Assembly: GCA_964523405.1 (NCBI GenBank)
Contig: CAZGAQ010000026.1
Location: 1 to 64,000, forward strand
Reading direction: 5' to 3'
Length of the DNA stretch: 64,000 nt
Source of the DNA: CAZGAQ01 sp964523405
GTDB lineage: Bacteria; Planctomycetota; Phycisphaerae; UBA1845; Fen-1342
A program made the position numbers and the translations under genes. Shown piece by piece: positions 7,605 through 15,980 of the stretch. The notes below the pieces were generated by a model. It did no database searches. It saw only the letters and a list, made by a program, of their open reading frames with translations, and was not told the origin of the DNA. Each line of letters starts with the position of its first letter. Position 1 is the first letter of the stretch.

Positions 7605-10600
7605 CTAGTGGAAGTCGCGGGACTTGGCGCGCAGGGGGCCGAGGCGCGCGGACAGGTCGTGCAGGCGGGCGACCTGCACGTGAATGACCGCGCCTTGCCG
7701 CTCCACGTGACCCTCGGCGATGAGTGCGATCTTCGCCCGTCCCACGGCGCGGTCGCGGTCCCAGATTTGCGGGCGGATGATGAGGTTCGCGTGGTCGGTC
7801 TCGTCTTCGAGCGTCATGAAGACGATGCCGGCGGCCGTGCCGGGACGTTGCCGGTGGGTGACGAGGCCGGCGACTGCGATGCGCTGGCCGTGCCGGGCGT
7901 GGCGGAGCGCGGCGGCGGGGCTGATTGTGAGGGGGCGTGTGCCGCCCAAGCGCAGGGCGTTGAGTTCGGGGCGAACGAGGGCGACGGGGTGGGCGTTGAG
8001 GGACAGGCCGAGAGCGTGGTAATCCTGGGCGACGACCTCGTCGAGCGGCATTGGCGGCAGCGGGGCGGCGGGTTCGACGGGATCGAGGTCAGCGAAGAGC
8101 GGGGCGGGCTCGTCTTCCAACGCGAGAATCTGCCACAACGCGGCGCGCCGCGACAGGCCGAGCGAGCGAAAGGCGTCGGCGGCGGCCAGGCGGACGAGCG
8201 TATCGCGGCTGACGTCCGGACAACGGGCGAGCCGGCGGATCGAGCGGATGGGACCGGCGGCGCGGGCCAGTTCGACGCCGCGGACCTTGTCCGGACTCAG
8301 GCCGCGTACGAGCCGGAAGCCCAGGCGCAGCTCGGGCGGCGCACCGCCTTCCAGCGTGCAGTCGTAGGAGCTGGCGTTGATGTCGACGGGGCGCACGACG
8401 ACGCCGTGCTCCTGGGCGTCGCGGACGAGCTGCGCGGGGGCGTAGAAGCCCATCGGCTGGGCGTTGAGCAGGGCGCCGCAAAACGCGGCTGGATGGTAAA
8501 GCTTGAGCCAGGCGGAGACATAGACGAGCAGGGCGAAGGAGGCGGAGTGGCTTTCGGGGAAGCCGTATTCGCCGAAGCCGCGGATCTGCTGGTAGATTTG
8601 CTCGGCGAAAGCGGGGCTGTAGCCGTTGGCGAGCATACCCTGAACGAGGCGGGTCTGCATTTGTTCGAGTTGGCCGACGCGGCGCCAGGCGGCCATCAGG
8701 CGGCGCAGGCGGTCGGCTTCGCCGGGCGTGAAACCGGCGGCGACGACGGCGAGCTGCATGACCTGCTCCTGGAAGAGCGGCACGCCGAGCGTCTTTTCGA
8801 GCACGCGGCGGACGGCGTCGCTGGGATACCAGACGGGCTCTTCGCCGTTGCGGCGGCGCAGGTAGGGATGGATCATGCCGCCCTGGATCGGGCCGGGGCG
8901 GACGATGGCGACTTCGATGACGAGGTCGTAGTAGTTCCGCGGGCGCAGGCGCGGGAGCATGCTCATTTGGGCGCGGCTCTCGATCTGGAAGACACCGACG
9001 GTGTCGGCAGCGCAGATGAGGTCGTAGACGCGGGGATCCTCAGGGGGCACGGAAGAAAGGGAACGGGGAACAGGGAACGGGGAACGGCAGATAGGCTGCT
9101 GTGCGAGCATGCCGCTTCCCGTCAGGATTGCTTCAGGCTGTTGATTAGTGCCTGTAGCATGCGCGTGACCTCGCGCAAGTGAATCCATAGTTCGTCGTTG
9201 GGCGTCAGGAACTCCAGTTGTTCGGCGATGGTCAGTTGCGTCTCGAGTTCCGCCAAGCTGCCTCGCGCAATCGTCAGAAAATGCAGGTAATCCTTCCGGT
9301 AATAGCGCGCGTTGCCCTCCGCGATGTTGCTGGGGATCGATACGACTGCGCGCCGGATCTGGTTGGTGAGGGCAAAGCGCTCGCTCGTCGGCATGCGCTG
9401 TGTGTGACGGTAAACACTCACTGCCAATTGGATTGCGTGCTGCCACACGCGCAAATCCCGAAATGTCGTCTCCGCCATGACAGTTCTCCCGTTCGCGCGA
9501 TTCGGGAAGTGGCCCAGCACTCGTGTCTGCCGTTCCCCGTTCCCTGTTCCCCGTTCCCGAGTAATATTGTCCCAGCAATCCGAAGCACCTGCTAATCGCC
9601 GTCAGCATGCCCAGGGCCAGGCAGTCCACCTTGAGAATCCCCAGCGCGTCAATGTCGTCCTTGTCCCATTCGATGAACGTGCGGCCGGGCATGGCGCCGT
9701 TTTCGAGCGGGACGATTTCGCACAGCGGCGTCTCGGTGATCACGAAGCCGCCGACGTGTTGCGAGAGATGCCGCGGAAAACCGAGCAGTTGGCGTACGAG
9801 CCGCACGATCATCTGTACCGTGCGGTCCTGTGGGTCCAGGCCCGCCGCCCGCAGCGCGTCCTCCGGCACGGCCTCCGCGCTCCACCAGTCGAGGGCCTTG
9901 GCGAGGACGTCGACGCGGTCCAGCGACATGCCGAGCGCTTTACCCACGTCGCGCACTGCGGAGCGCGGCCGATATGAGATGACCTCGGCCGTGATTGCGG
10001 CCCGCTCGCGGCCGTACTTCTCGTAGATGTATTGAAAGACCTCCTCGCGCCGCTCGTGCTCGAAGTCGACGTCGATGTCGGGCGGCTCGTTGCGTTCGCG
10101 GCTGATGAAGCGTTCGAACAAGAGGTCGATGCGGGCGGGGTCGACGGCCGTGACGCCGAGGCAGTAGCACACGGCGGAGTTGGCGGCGGAGCCGCGCCCT
10201 TGGCAGAGGATGCCGCGCGAGCGGGCGTAGCGGACGAGATCCCAAACGGTGAGGAAGTAGTGCTCGTACTTGAGTTCGGCGATGAGGCCGAGTTCTTTGG
10301 TGAGCAGGGCGTGGACTTTGGCGGGGATGCCGGCGGGATAGCGTTCACGCGCGCCGGACCAGGTGAGTTCGGCCAGATGGGCGTGAGCGGCCAGGCCGGG
10401 CGGGACGAGTTCGTGCGGGTATTCGTAGCACAGTTCGTCGAGGGAAAAGGCGCAACGGCGGGCAATGGCGACGGTGCGGCGGACAAGCTCCGGATAGCCG
10501 GCGTAGCGACGGGCGATTTCGTCGCGCGGGCGCAGATGACGCTCAGCGTTGGCGAACAGGCGCGTGCCGGCCGTGGCGACGGTGCACTTTTCGCGGATGC

Positions 10601-11882
10601 AGGTGAGCACGTCCTGGAGGTAACGGCGGGCAGGGGCGTGGTAGTGCACCGCGTTGGCAGCGACGAGCGGGATGCCGACTTGCCGGGAGAAGGAGGTGAG
10701 TTCCTGCAGGCGTTGGTGGTCAGGGACGTCGGCGACCAGCTCGGCGGCCAGGTACAGGTCGCGGCCGAAGATGTGGCGATAGACACTCCAGGGGTCGCGC
10801 ACCGCCGGGCCCGGGGGATCGAGGGGCGGGAGGGAGGCCGGAAAGGCGGGGGGGGAGGTGGGGATGAGGCACGGCTCGGCCGGTGGAAGCGGCACGGCAG
10901 CCGTGTCCGGTGAGCGCGAGGTGCCCTTCGCAGTGTCTCGCCCCGCCGCGACCTCGACACCCGGGTCCCGGGCGGTGAATTTCATCTTGCTGAGCGGCTG
11001 TGATTCTCCTGTGCGTTGCGGCGCAAAGGGATACGACGGTTCTACCGCCCACAAAGGCCGCGGTGCCAACTTCACGCCGCGTAGCGGCCCTGGATCGGGA
11101 GCATCCTGCCGTTGCGACGCCGGTGCCGGGCCCAGTGGTGGCGGCAAGGCGATCGCGATCAGCCCTGCACCAGAGCAGAACTCCGCGAGCTGGGCCAAGC
11201 GCAATGTGCACGCGCCCTTCCGCGAGCATACGCGCCCACGGGTAATCAGGCGCGCCAGCCGGGCGTACGCAGCGCGGTCCGGCGCCAGAAGCACCACTGG
11301 GGGGGCGTCGATGGGCGTGATCTTCGCCCCCACCAGTAGGTGCAGGCCATGCTCTTTGGCCGCCAAGTGCGCGCGCACAATGCCGGCGAGCGAATTCCAG
11401 TCCGTCAGCGCGAGGGCGGTATAGCCCAGTTCCGCCGCCCGCGCCACGAGTTCCTCCGGGTGTGACGCCCCGCGCAGGAACGAGAAATTCGACAGACAAT
11501 GCAGCTCGGCATAGGCCGGCGCGGCGTCGTCGGTACTGCTAGCCGGCGCAACATGCTTCGCCACGGCGGCATCGTTGGCCGGGGCGGGTGCTACAGGCGC
11601 GGGCGCGGCCAGCGCTGCCCCGCAAGTTTGCGTTGCCGCGTCGACGGACGCCGCGTTGCCAGGTGCCGCGGCGCCGCCGACCGGCTGAACGACTGCGGCG
11701 TTGCGCCCGTCCGCGGCCACGCAACGTTCTGTGGCCGCATGGGTTTGCACCGCCGCAGGAACTCTCTCGAGCGCGTCGCCCGGTGCCGCCGCGGCATCGC
11801 CGGGGGCGGCATGGTCTCCGGTGGCAGCTGGGCCTGCGAAGGCGGGACGCCGCTGGGACCGGGATGGCGGGCGTGCGGGCAT
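7605..11882 (-). CDS. dnaE2: Error-prone DNA polymerase III alpha subunit (DnaE2) with insertions
   Basis: Translesion C-family polymerase used in damage-induced mutagenesis. The frame encodes 1425 residues, whereas the family is usually near 1050. A 123-residue Ala/Pro-rich N-terminal extension precedes the PHP domain (AELHCLSNFSFLRGASHPEEL, about residue 125). A low-complexity insert occupies about residues 250-365. The polymerase core has QGRGSAANSAVCYCLG, the catalytic PDIDVDF, the third aspartate in LKVDCLALGMLTAI, and TVGVFQIESRAQMSMLPRL. The C-terminus has the helix-hairpin-helix and OB-fold region. About residues 775-941 are encoded by the inverted-repeat element described separately. 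imuA and imuB, common partners, are absent. A good promoter precedes the start. Whether the read-through product is active is uncertain. Confidence 0.88.
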   Translation of the reverse strand: MPARPPSRSQRRPAFAGPAATGDHAAPGDAAAAPGDALERVPAAVQTHAATERCVAADGRNAAVVQPVGGAAAPGNAASVDAATQTCGAALAAPAPVAPAPANDAAVAKHVAPASSTDDAAPAYAELHCLSNFSFLRGASHPEELVARAAELGYTALALTDWNSLAGIVRAHLAAKEHGLHLLVGAKITPIDAPPVVLLAPDRAAYARLARLITRGRVCSRKGACTLRLAQLAEFCSGAGLIAIALPPPLGPAPASQRQDAPDPGPLRGVKLAPRPLWAVEPSYPFAPQRTGESQPLSKMKFTARDPGVEVAAGRDTAKGTSRSPDTAAVPLPPAEPCLIPTSPPAFPASLPPLDPPGPAVRDPWSVYRHIFGRDLYLAAELVADVPDHQRLQELTSFSRQVGIPLVAANAVHYHAPARRYLQDVLTCIREKCTVATAGTRLFANAERHLRPRDEIARRYAGYPELVRRTVAIARRCAFSLDELCYEYPHELVPPGLAAHAHLAELTWSGARERYPAGIPAKVHALLTKELGLIAELKYEHYFLTVWDLVRYARSRGILCQGRGSAANSAVCYCLGVTAVDPARIDLLFERFISRERNEPPDIDVDFEHERREEVFQYIYEKYGRERAAITAEVISYRPRSAVRDVGKALGMSLDRVDVLAKALDWWSAEAVPEDALRAAGLDPQDRTVQMIVRLVRQLLGFPRHLSQHVGGFVITETPLCEIVPLENGAMPGRTFIEWDKDDIDALGILKVDCLALGMLTAISRCFGLLGQYYSGTGNRERGTADTSAGPLPESRERENCHGGDDISGFARVAARNPIGSECLPSHTAHADERALCPHQPDPARSRIDPQQHRGGQRALLPEGLPAFSDDCARQLGGTRDATDHRRTTGVPDAQRRTMDSLARGHAHATGTNQQPEAILTGSGMLAQQPICRSPFPVPRSLSSVPPEDPRVYDLICAADTVGVFQIESRAQMSMLPRLRPRNYYDLVIEVAIVRPGPIQGGMIHPYLRRRNGEEPVWYPSDAVRRVLEKTLGVPLFQEQVMQLAVVAAGFTPGEADRLRRLMAAWRRVGQLEQMQTRLVQGMLANGYSPAFAEQIYQQIRGFGEYGFPESHSASFALLVYVSAWLKLYHPAAFCGALLNAQPMGFYAPAQLVRDAQEHGVVVRPVDINASSYDCTLEGGAPPELRLGFRLVRGLSPDKVRGVELARAAGPIRSIRRLARCPDVSRDTLVRLAAADAFRSLGLSRRAALWQILALEDEPAPLFADLDPVEPAAPLPPMPLDEVVAQDYHALGLSLNAHPVALVRPELNALRLGGTRPLTISPAAALRHARHGQRIAVAGLVTHRQRPGTAAGIVFMTLEDETDHANLIIRPQIWDRDRAVGRAKIALIAEGHVERQGAVIHVQVARLHDLSARLGPLRAKSRDFH
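9059..9090 (+). repeat. Terminal inverted repeat, left (32 bp)
   Basis: Exact reverse complement of 9527-9558. Made of alternating GGGAACGG and GGGAACAG units and ending in GGCAG on the inner side. In a dnaE2 transcript the two arms would pair as a 32-bp perfect stem. Confidence 0.92.
9122..9478 (-). CDS. Four-helix bundle protein, S23/IVS (TIGR02436-like) family
   Basis: A 118-residue protein of the family first known from open reading frames in 23S rRNA intervening sequences and related to the Avd protein of diversity-generating retroelements. Diagnostic features are FRDLRVWQHAIQLA at the N-terminus, SIPSNIAEGNAR in the centre, KDYLHFLTIARGSLAELETQ and a final amphipathic helix. A GGGAGA ribosome site lies about 7 bases before the ATG, so it looks independently translated. 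It lies wholly inside dnaE2, on the same strand but in another frame, and inside the inverted-repeat element. The molecular role of solitary members is unknown. No reverse transcriptase or template repeat is near. Confidence 0.88.
   Translation of the reverse strand: MAETTFRDLRVWQHAIQLAVSVYRHTQRMPTSERFALTNQIRRAVVSIPSNIAEGNARYYRKDYLHFLTIARGSLAELETQLTIAEQLEFLTPNDELWIHLREVTRMLQALINSLKQS
9527..9558 (-). repeat. Terminal inverted repeat, right (32 bp)
   Basis: Exact reverse complement of 9059-9090; marks the dnaE2-upstream boundary of the element. Confidence 0.92.
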
Positions 11883-11935
11883 GACTCACCGCGCTGTGAC
11901 AGCTCGCCCGGGCCGTGACGCTTGAGACTCCGAAT

Positions 11936-11964
11936 AGTATACCCTAACAAACACCGAAAAGCAA
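11936..11964 (-). promoter_or_regulatory. Promoter for dnaE2
   Basis: Read on the minus strand, TTGCTT (11964-11959), a 17-base spacer, then TATACT (11941-11936), about 54 bases before the dnaE2 start. No LexA-type palindrome was recognised over it. Confidence 0.55.
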
Positions 11965-12037
11965 ACAGGGGAACGCAAAAGGTGTAGGGGGCCGGAGAGA
12001 AAGCGAACTGGCCGCATCGTGCGCTGGCCGTTCTTGT

Positions 12038-12475
12038 TCAGAGGGGGCGGCCGCACTCCGGGCAGCGCCCGCTGACATTGCCGGTCAGGTCATAGCCACA
12101 GGCTTGGCAGTGGCCGGGGGGTTGGCGACGGCAGTCGCGCAGGCAGACCGTAGCGGTGGGCAGGAAGACAAGCAGGAAGGGCACCCAGAGGGGGATCCAT
12201 CCGTAGGCCGGACGGAGGGTGACCCAGAGGAAGTCGAACCACCAGTCGTGGTAGCCCCAGCGGGCGCTCAGCTCAATGCCGCCGGATTCGGCACCGGTTT
12301 GAGTCCAGTAGTAGAGGATGCCTGTACGCAGCGCGAGCGTGAGGTGCGGTCCTGGGCACTGCAGCGTGACGGCGAAGCTGAGGGCGCTGGCTACCAGCAG
12401 CAGCACGCAGGCGCCGACGCCGAGATGCTTGAGCCAGCGACGGCGCGTGGAGAGCGAGACGGCGGGGGGGCTCAT
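12038..12475 (-). CDS. Membrane protein with C-terminal zinc ribbon (paralogue 1)
   Basis: A 145-residue protein with an N-terminal membrane segment (about residues 17-38), an exported domain with WWFDFLWVTLRPAYG, a second membrane segment (WVPFLLVFLPTATVCL), and a C-terminal zinc ribbon with CQACGYDLTGN and GRCPECG. Its ATG overlaps the stop of the upstream paralogue by four bases (ATGA), so they are translationally coupled. Proteins with this ribbon are common in Phycisphaerae; no function is known to me. Confidence 0.78.
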   Translation of the reverse strand: MSPPAVSLSTRRRWLKHLGVGACVLLLVASALSFAVTLQCPGPHLTLALRTGILYYWTQTGAESGGIELSARWGYHDWWFDFLWVTLRPAYGWIPLWVPFLLVFLPTATVCLRDCRRQPPGHCQACGYDLTGNVSGRCPECGRPL

Positions 12476-12912
12476 GCGGGGTCTCCGCACTCGGGACAGC
12501 GGCCGGTTTCGTTCCCGGTCAGGTTGTAGCCGCAGCGCCGGCAGTGGTTGGGGGGGACGGGGCGGCGTTCGCACCACCACAAGGACATGACGAGCAGGAG
12601 CAACAGGCCGAGGACGGGGGCCAGCGAGATCCAGCCGCGCCAAATGGGGTGCGAAGAACGTGGGCCATACGTCGGAAAGGCGTTGAACAGCAGGCGTGGC
12701 GTGGCGCGGCTGGCTGCGAGGGAGAAGCCTGTGGGGGCAGTGTGGGGGCGGAGGGAGAAGTAAAGGGCGCCGCTGTCGAAGCTGAGGTAGAGCGAGCGGC
12801 CGTCGTAGGTTGGCGACCACCGCAGGCTGGCGAGGGTGGCCAGGCCGAACACGAGGAACAGGCGCATGCTCCAGGCGCGCAGGACGGAACGGGGTCGGCG
12901 GCCGAGTCTCAT
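12472..12912 (-). CDS. Membrane protein with C-terminal zinc ribbon (paralogue 2)
   Basis: A 146-residue protein with the same plan as its downstream neighbour: N-terminal membrane helix (RAWSMRLFLVFGLATLASL), exported middle with repeated YLSF/YFSL strands, second helix (LAPVLGLLLLLVMSLWW) and the ribbon CRRCGYNLTGN...GRCPECG. I used the ATG at 12912; a GTG at 12960 is also in frame. The pair probably arose by tandem duplication. Function unknown. Confidence 0.75.
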   Translation of the reverse strand: MRLGRRPRSVLRAWSMRLFLVFGLATLASLRWSPTYDGRSLYLSFDSGALYFSLRPHTAPTGFSLAASRATPRLLFNAFPTYGPRSSHPIWRGWISLAPVLGLLLLLVMSLWWCERRPVPPNHCRRCGYNLTGNETGRCPECGDPA

Positions 12913-13067
12913 GCGGGATTCCCAGCGGAACGTGGCCTGATCATGGACGCATGCTACCACGCGAGCGAAGGAGGCGGGATGGGACGCGACGGAGAACTGG
13001 GGCGCCGGAGGCGGAGGTGTTGCGCCGGGCCCTTGGCGGGGACGGCCGCTGCGGGCAGACTGTGCGC

Positions 13068-13364
13068 ATGGCTACAGAAGTCTATATCCCGACGACCGTG
13101 ACGTTCCGCGGGCAGCGCCTGGCAGAAGTCTTCGCGGTCACGCTCTACAACCCGGACAGCACGGACCCCGCCGGTGCGATGACGATGCACGGGCCGCCGT
13201 CAGAGGGGGCCCGTGGTGTGCTGGAGTTGGTTGGGACGCGCGACGGGAAGACCTGGCGCGTGACGCTGAGCGAGATCGAGATCAGCCGCGCCACAGCCGT
13301 CGGCTGCGAGTTCACGGTCTTCGGGACAGCCGTCCGCGTCGCGGAGGCGGCTGCCCGCGGTTGA
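13068..13364 (+). CDS. Small hypothetical protein
   Basis: A 98-residue predicted cytoplasmic protein, with alternating beta-strand-like stretches such as VTFRGQRLAEVFAVTLYNPD and TWRVTLSEIEI. No signal peptide, helix-turn-helix or metal motif is visible and I do not recognise the family. The ribosome site before the ATG is weak. Composition looks protein-like rather than like a shadow frame. It stands between minus-strand genes on both sides. Confidence 0.5.
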   Translation: MATEVYIPTTVTFRGQRLAEVFAVTLYNPDSTDPAGAMTMHGPPSEGARGVLELVGTRDGKTWRVTLSEIEISRATAVGCEFTVFGTAVRVAEAAARG

Positions 13365-13407
13365 GCGTGCGCGGGGCTGCGGGCCCGCGCCTTGACCGCC
13401 AGTCGCC

Positions 13408-14667
13408 CTAGAGCGGCGGCGTGTCTGAGCTCCAGGCCGGATCGGTGTCTTCATCGGCGGTCGAAGAGCCGCGCGTGCCGCTGACGCCCCCGAGCACGTT
13501 GTTGAGCTTCTGGCCCAGACCCTCGTTCAGCGGCCAGGCCCCGAGGAGACCCGTCATCGCGCTGTTGACGCGGCGATTGCGGGTAGTCGCCAGCTCGATG
13601 GTCGTGCGAGCGGTGGACCAGACGCGGAACTCGCCCAGTTCACCGCGGAACGCGTTGCCGATGGTGAAGCTGCCGATCTGCACACGGCCGGTGACCGGAG
13701 CTGACAGGACGGACGTCCCGCCGACGTAGACCGTGCAGTTGCCGACGGCGGTGCTGTTGGGGTCGTTCGGGTCGAGGGTGCCGCCTTCCCCAGAGCCGCT
13801 CGATGTCTGGGTGCCGGAGAAAACAACGGCCACGTGTTTCCAGGCGTTGGTCAGACCAACCACGGTGCCAGACGTGACGGTGCCGGCGGCGCTGAGGACC
13901 GCCTTGTTCTCGCCGGGGAGCAGGTCGAGGGCCAAGCCGGTGTTGGTCGTGAAGACCGAGCCACCGGCGGAGTCCGCCTTGGCCCAGAACTCCACCGTGC
14001 ACTTGGTCAGGGTTTGCGAGGTGGACAAGGGCAGGGTGGCGAAACGATTGCCATCGAAGAGCAAAGAGCCGGCGCGTTTGCCCACGGTAATGGTTGCGTA
14101 GGTCTGCGCCTGTACGCCTCCGGCAGTCGTAATGCGCAGCGTCACGCGGAACTCACCTTCGGAGGTGAAGGTGTGGGTGGGCTTGGCGCTGGTCGCCGAG
14201 GAGCCATCATCAAAGTCCCAGGCGTAGTCGCGGACGACATCATTCTCCACAATGCTCTGGGTGCCGTCGAACTGGACGGTCAGCGGCAGCGGACCGTTAT
14301 CGGTATCCACGGCGATGACGGCGACCGCGCTGCCGCCGGCGACCTTGACCTCCTCGGCGGCCTTGCTCGAGGCCCCGGTTGGATCAGTCACGGTCAGGCG
14401 GATCAGGTAACGGCCAGGCGTGTTGTAGATGTGGGTGGCCGACATGGTCGTGCCAGTGGTCTGGTCGCCGAAGTCCCACAGGTACGTCAGGGGCGTGCCG
14501 TTGGTGGAGGAGGAATCAACGGCCGTGACGGTAACGGTCAAGGGGGCCGGCCCCTGGGTAGAGCTGATGCCGATGACGGCATGCACGGGACCGATGCCTT
14601 GGGACTGTGGGCAACCGGCCAGGAGGGCGAGGCCGACGGCGGTGAGGATAGCGAGGCGGAGCTTCAT
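13408..14667 (-). CDS. Surface lipoprotein with two PKD domains and a LamG-like domain
   Basis: A 419-residue exported protein. The signal peptide ends in the lipobox-like LLAGCP. Two PKD domains follow, each with the core motif: LTYLWDFGDQTTG (about residues 60-75) and RDYAWDFDDGSSA. The C-terminal half is a concanavalin/LamG-type fold with VEFWAKADSAGG, WKHVAVVFSG, GELGEFRVWSTART and LGAWPLNEG. A DPNDPN spacer interrupts it. Such architecture suggests carbohydrate or protein binding at the cell surface. An in-frame ATG six codons upstream (14685) is an alternative start. Confidence 0.85.
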   Translation of the reverse strand: MKLRLAILTAVGLALLAGCPQSQGIGPVHAVIGISSTQGPAPLTVTVTAVDSSSTNGTPLTYLWDFGDQTTGTTMSATHIYNTPGRYLIRLTVTDPTGASSKAAEEVKVAGGSAVAVIAVDTDNGPLPLTVQFDGTQSIVENDVVRDYAWDFDDGSSATSAKPTHTFTSEGEFRVTLRITTAGGVQAQTYATITVGKRAGSLLFDGNRFATLPLSTSQTLTKCTVEFWAKADSAGGSVFTTNTGLALDLLPGENKAVLSAAGTVTSGTVVGLTNAWKHVAVVFSGTQTSSGSGEGGTLDPNDPNSTAVGNCTVYVGGTSVLSAPVTGRVQIGSFTIGNAFRGELGEFRVWSTARTTIELATTRNRRVNSAMTGLLGAWPLNEGLGQKLNNVLGGVSGTRGSSTADEDTDPAWSSDTPPL

Positions 14668-14767
14668 CGCGAGTGCAACTCCCATGGAACAGTTCCGGGT
14701 ATCTCCGGGCGCATTATACGGGCGGTTCCGGGTGTCGGGCGATGGGGGCGGCCCGGGCAAATGCAGC

Positions 14768-14798
14768 GGGGAGCCCGGCCCAGGAGGCCGGACTCCCC
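14768..14798 (-). terminator. Hairpin downstream of the coiled-coil gene
   Basis: GGGGAG plus CCGGCC pairs with GGCCGG plus CTCCCC around a five-base loop with one mismatch. It lies 28 bases beyond the stop at 14826 on the minus strand. There is no long T run, so a strong intrinsic terminator is not certain. Confidence 0.5.
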
Positions 14799-14825
14799 GT
14801 GCGGAGTTTCCCTGGGCCAGCGCGG

Positions 14826-15980
14826 CTAGTCAATCGTGTCGCCGGCGGCGATCTCCGTGGCGGCGGGCATGTTGGTGCCGATCTCGCGGGCCACGTCGGC
14901 GATCAAGGCGCGGTCGACTACCGGCAGCGCGCCGGTGTTCTCGGAAGTCCCCATCACGTTCTCGCCTTCCTCGGCCGGCAGGCCACGCAGGGCCGAGCCG
15001 ATCCGGGGCCAGGTGTCCACGGTGCGGCGACGGGCGCGCGTCTTGGTCTCGGTGAGGGCGACGCGCACCTCGCCGAAGGCCTTCTTGACGCTGGCGAGGG
15101 CGGCCTCGGCGGTGCGGGCCTGGTTGCGGAGGGAGGTGACCTCGCACTCGTAGAATTGCCGCTGTTCGATGAGGCGGCTGTTCTCGCGCTCCAGGTGCGT
15201 GATCTGGACCTGCAGGTTCTTCTTCTCGCCGCGGATGGCGTCGATCTTGTCGGTCAGCGAGTCCTGCACCTGGACCAGCTCGCGGGTGCGGTCCTCGGCG
15301 GCCCGCAGACCCATCTGGAGCTGATTCCGCTCGGTCGTGGCCTGTTCGAGGTTCGCGTGGGCCTCGTGCAGTTGCGTCTGCAGGTGGCTGCGCTCCTCGA
15401 AAATTTCGCGTTGGTTGCGTTCGAGCTCCTCGACCTTGGTGGAGAGCAGCTTGGCGTCGCTGCGCAGACCGTCGCGCTCCTTGCGAATGGCAAACAGCTC
15501 GTCGAGCTGCTTGTTGACGGCCTTGAGGTCGTTCTTGAGCTGGGCGCGCTCCTTTTCGGCGCCGAGCAGTTGCTCCTTGACGCGGTGCGCGCGCGCGTTG
15601 GCATCACTCAGCTCTTCTTCCAGCGTTGCGGCCTGCTGGCGCACCTGTTCGAGTGCGTCGATGCGCGTCTGTAGCGTGACGACCTGCCACTCGAGCTCCT
15701 GGTTGCGCGTGTTGGCGGACTGGAGCTTTTCCGTTGTACCGGTCAGTTCGCGCTCGAGGGTCTCGCGGATCTCCTGATGCCGGTCGAGCTGGTCCTCCAG
15801 CTCGTTGATGACGGAGATCACATCGTTGCGTTCGTCGACGAAGGTATCCTGCAGCGCAGGGAGGCTCTCGGCCCGGCCGGCGCCGGCCTCGATCCGCTGG
15901 CGGGCCTGTTGGCCGGGCGTGATGTCCGATTGCCCCGGGTTACTGGTCGCGTCCATCTGGGGGGCCGTCTGGTCGGCCAT
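14826..15980 (-). CDS. Long coiled-coil protein
   Basis: A 384-residue protein with an uncharged N-terminus, then about 230 residues of heptad-like coiled coil rich in E, K, Q and R (for example QELEWQVVTLQTRIDALEQ and LSTKVEELERNQREI), and a short C-terminal tail. No membrane segment or signal peptide. I chose the ATG at 15980 because AGGAG lies about 7 bases upstream; an in-frame ATG at 16040 would add 20 residues. Function unknown; a structural or scaffold role is only a guess. Codon usage resembles that of its neighbours. Confidence 0.72.
   Translation of the reverse strand: MADQTAPQMDATSNPGQSDITPGQQARQRIEAGAGRAESLPALQDTFVDERNDVISVINELEDQLDRHQEIRETLERELTGTTEKLQSANTRNQELEWQVVTLQTRIDALEQVRQQAATLEEELSDANARAHRVKEQLLGAEKERAQLKNDLKAVNKQLDELFAIRKERDGLRSDAKLLSTKVEELERNQREIFEERSHLQTQLHEAHANLEQATTERNQLQMGLRAAEDRTRELVQVQDSLTDKIDAIRGEKKNLQVQITHLERENSRLIEQRQFYECEVTSLRNQARTAEAALASVKKAFGEVRVALTETKTRARRRTVDTWPRIGSALRGLPAEEGENVMGTSENTGALPVVDRALIADVAREIGTNMPAATEIAAGDTID

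Larger units (their letters stand above)
9059..9558 (-). mobile_element. 500-bp inverted-repeat element carrying a four-helix-bundle gene, inside dnaE2
   Basis: Bounded by perfect 32-bp terminal inverted repeats (9059-9090 and 9527-9558) built from GGGAACGGGGAACAGGGAAC-type units. The only gene inside is an S23/IVS-type four-helix-bundle ORF on the same strand as dnaE2. There is no transposase. The layout recalls the intervening sequences of some bacterial 23S rRNAs, where a stem-loop carries the same protein family, but here it sits in a protein gene just after the third catalytic aspartate. Confidence 0.75.

Noticed and set aside
7578..9182. Long plus-strand ORF opposite the C-terminal half of dnaE2
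   Set aside because: Its composition is that of an antisense shadow in a high-GC gene; the minus strand carries unmistakable polymerase motifs.
9122..9478. Diversity-generating retroelement centred on the four-helix-bundle protein
   Set aside because: No reverse transcriptase, template repeat or variable repeat nearby; the inverted-repeat context fits an IVS-like unit better.
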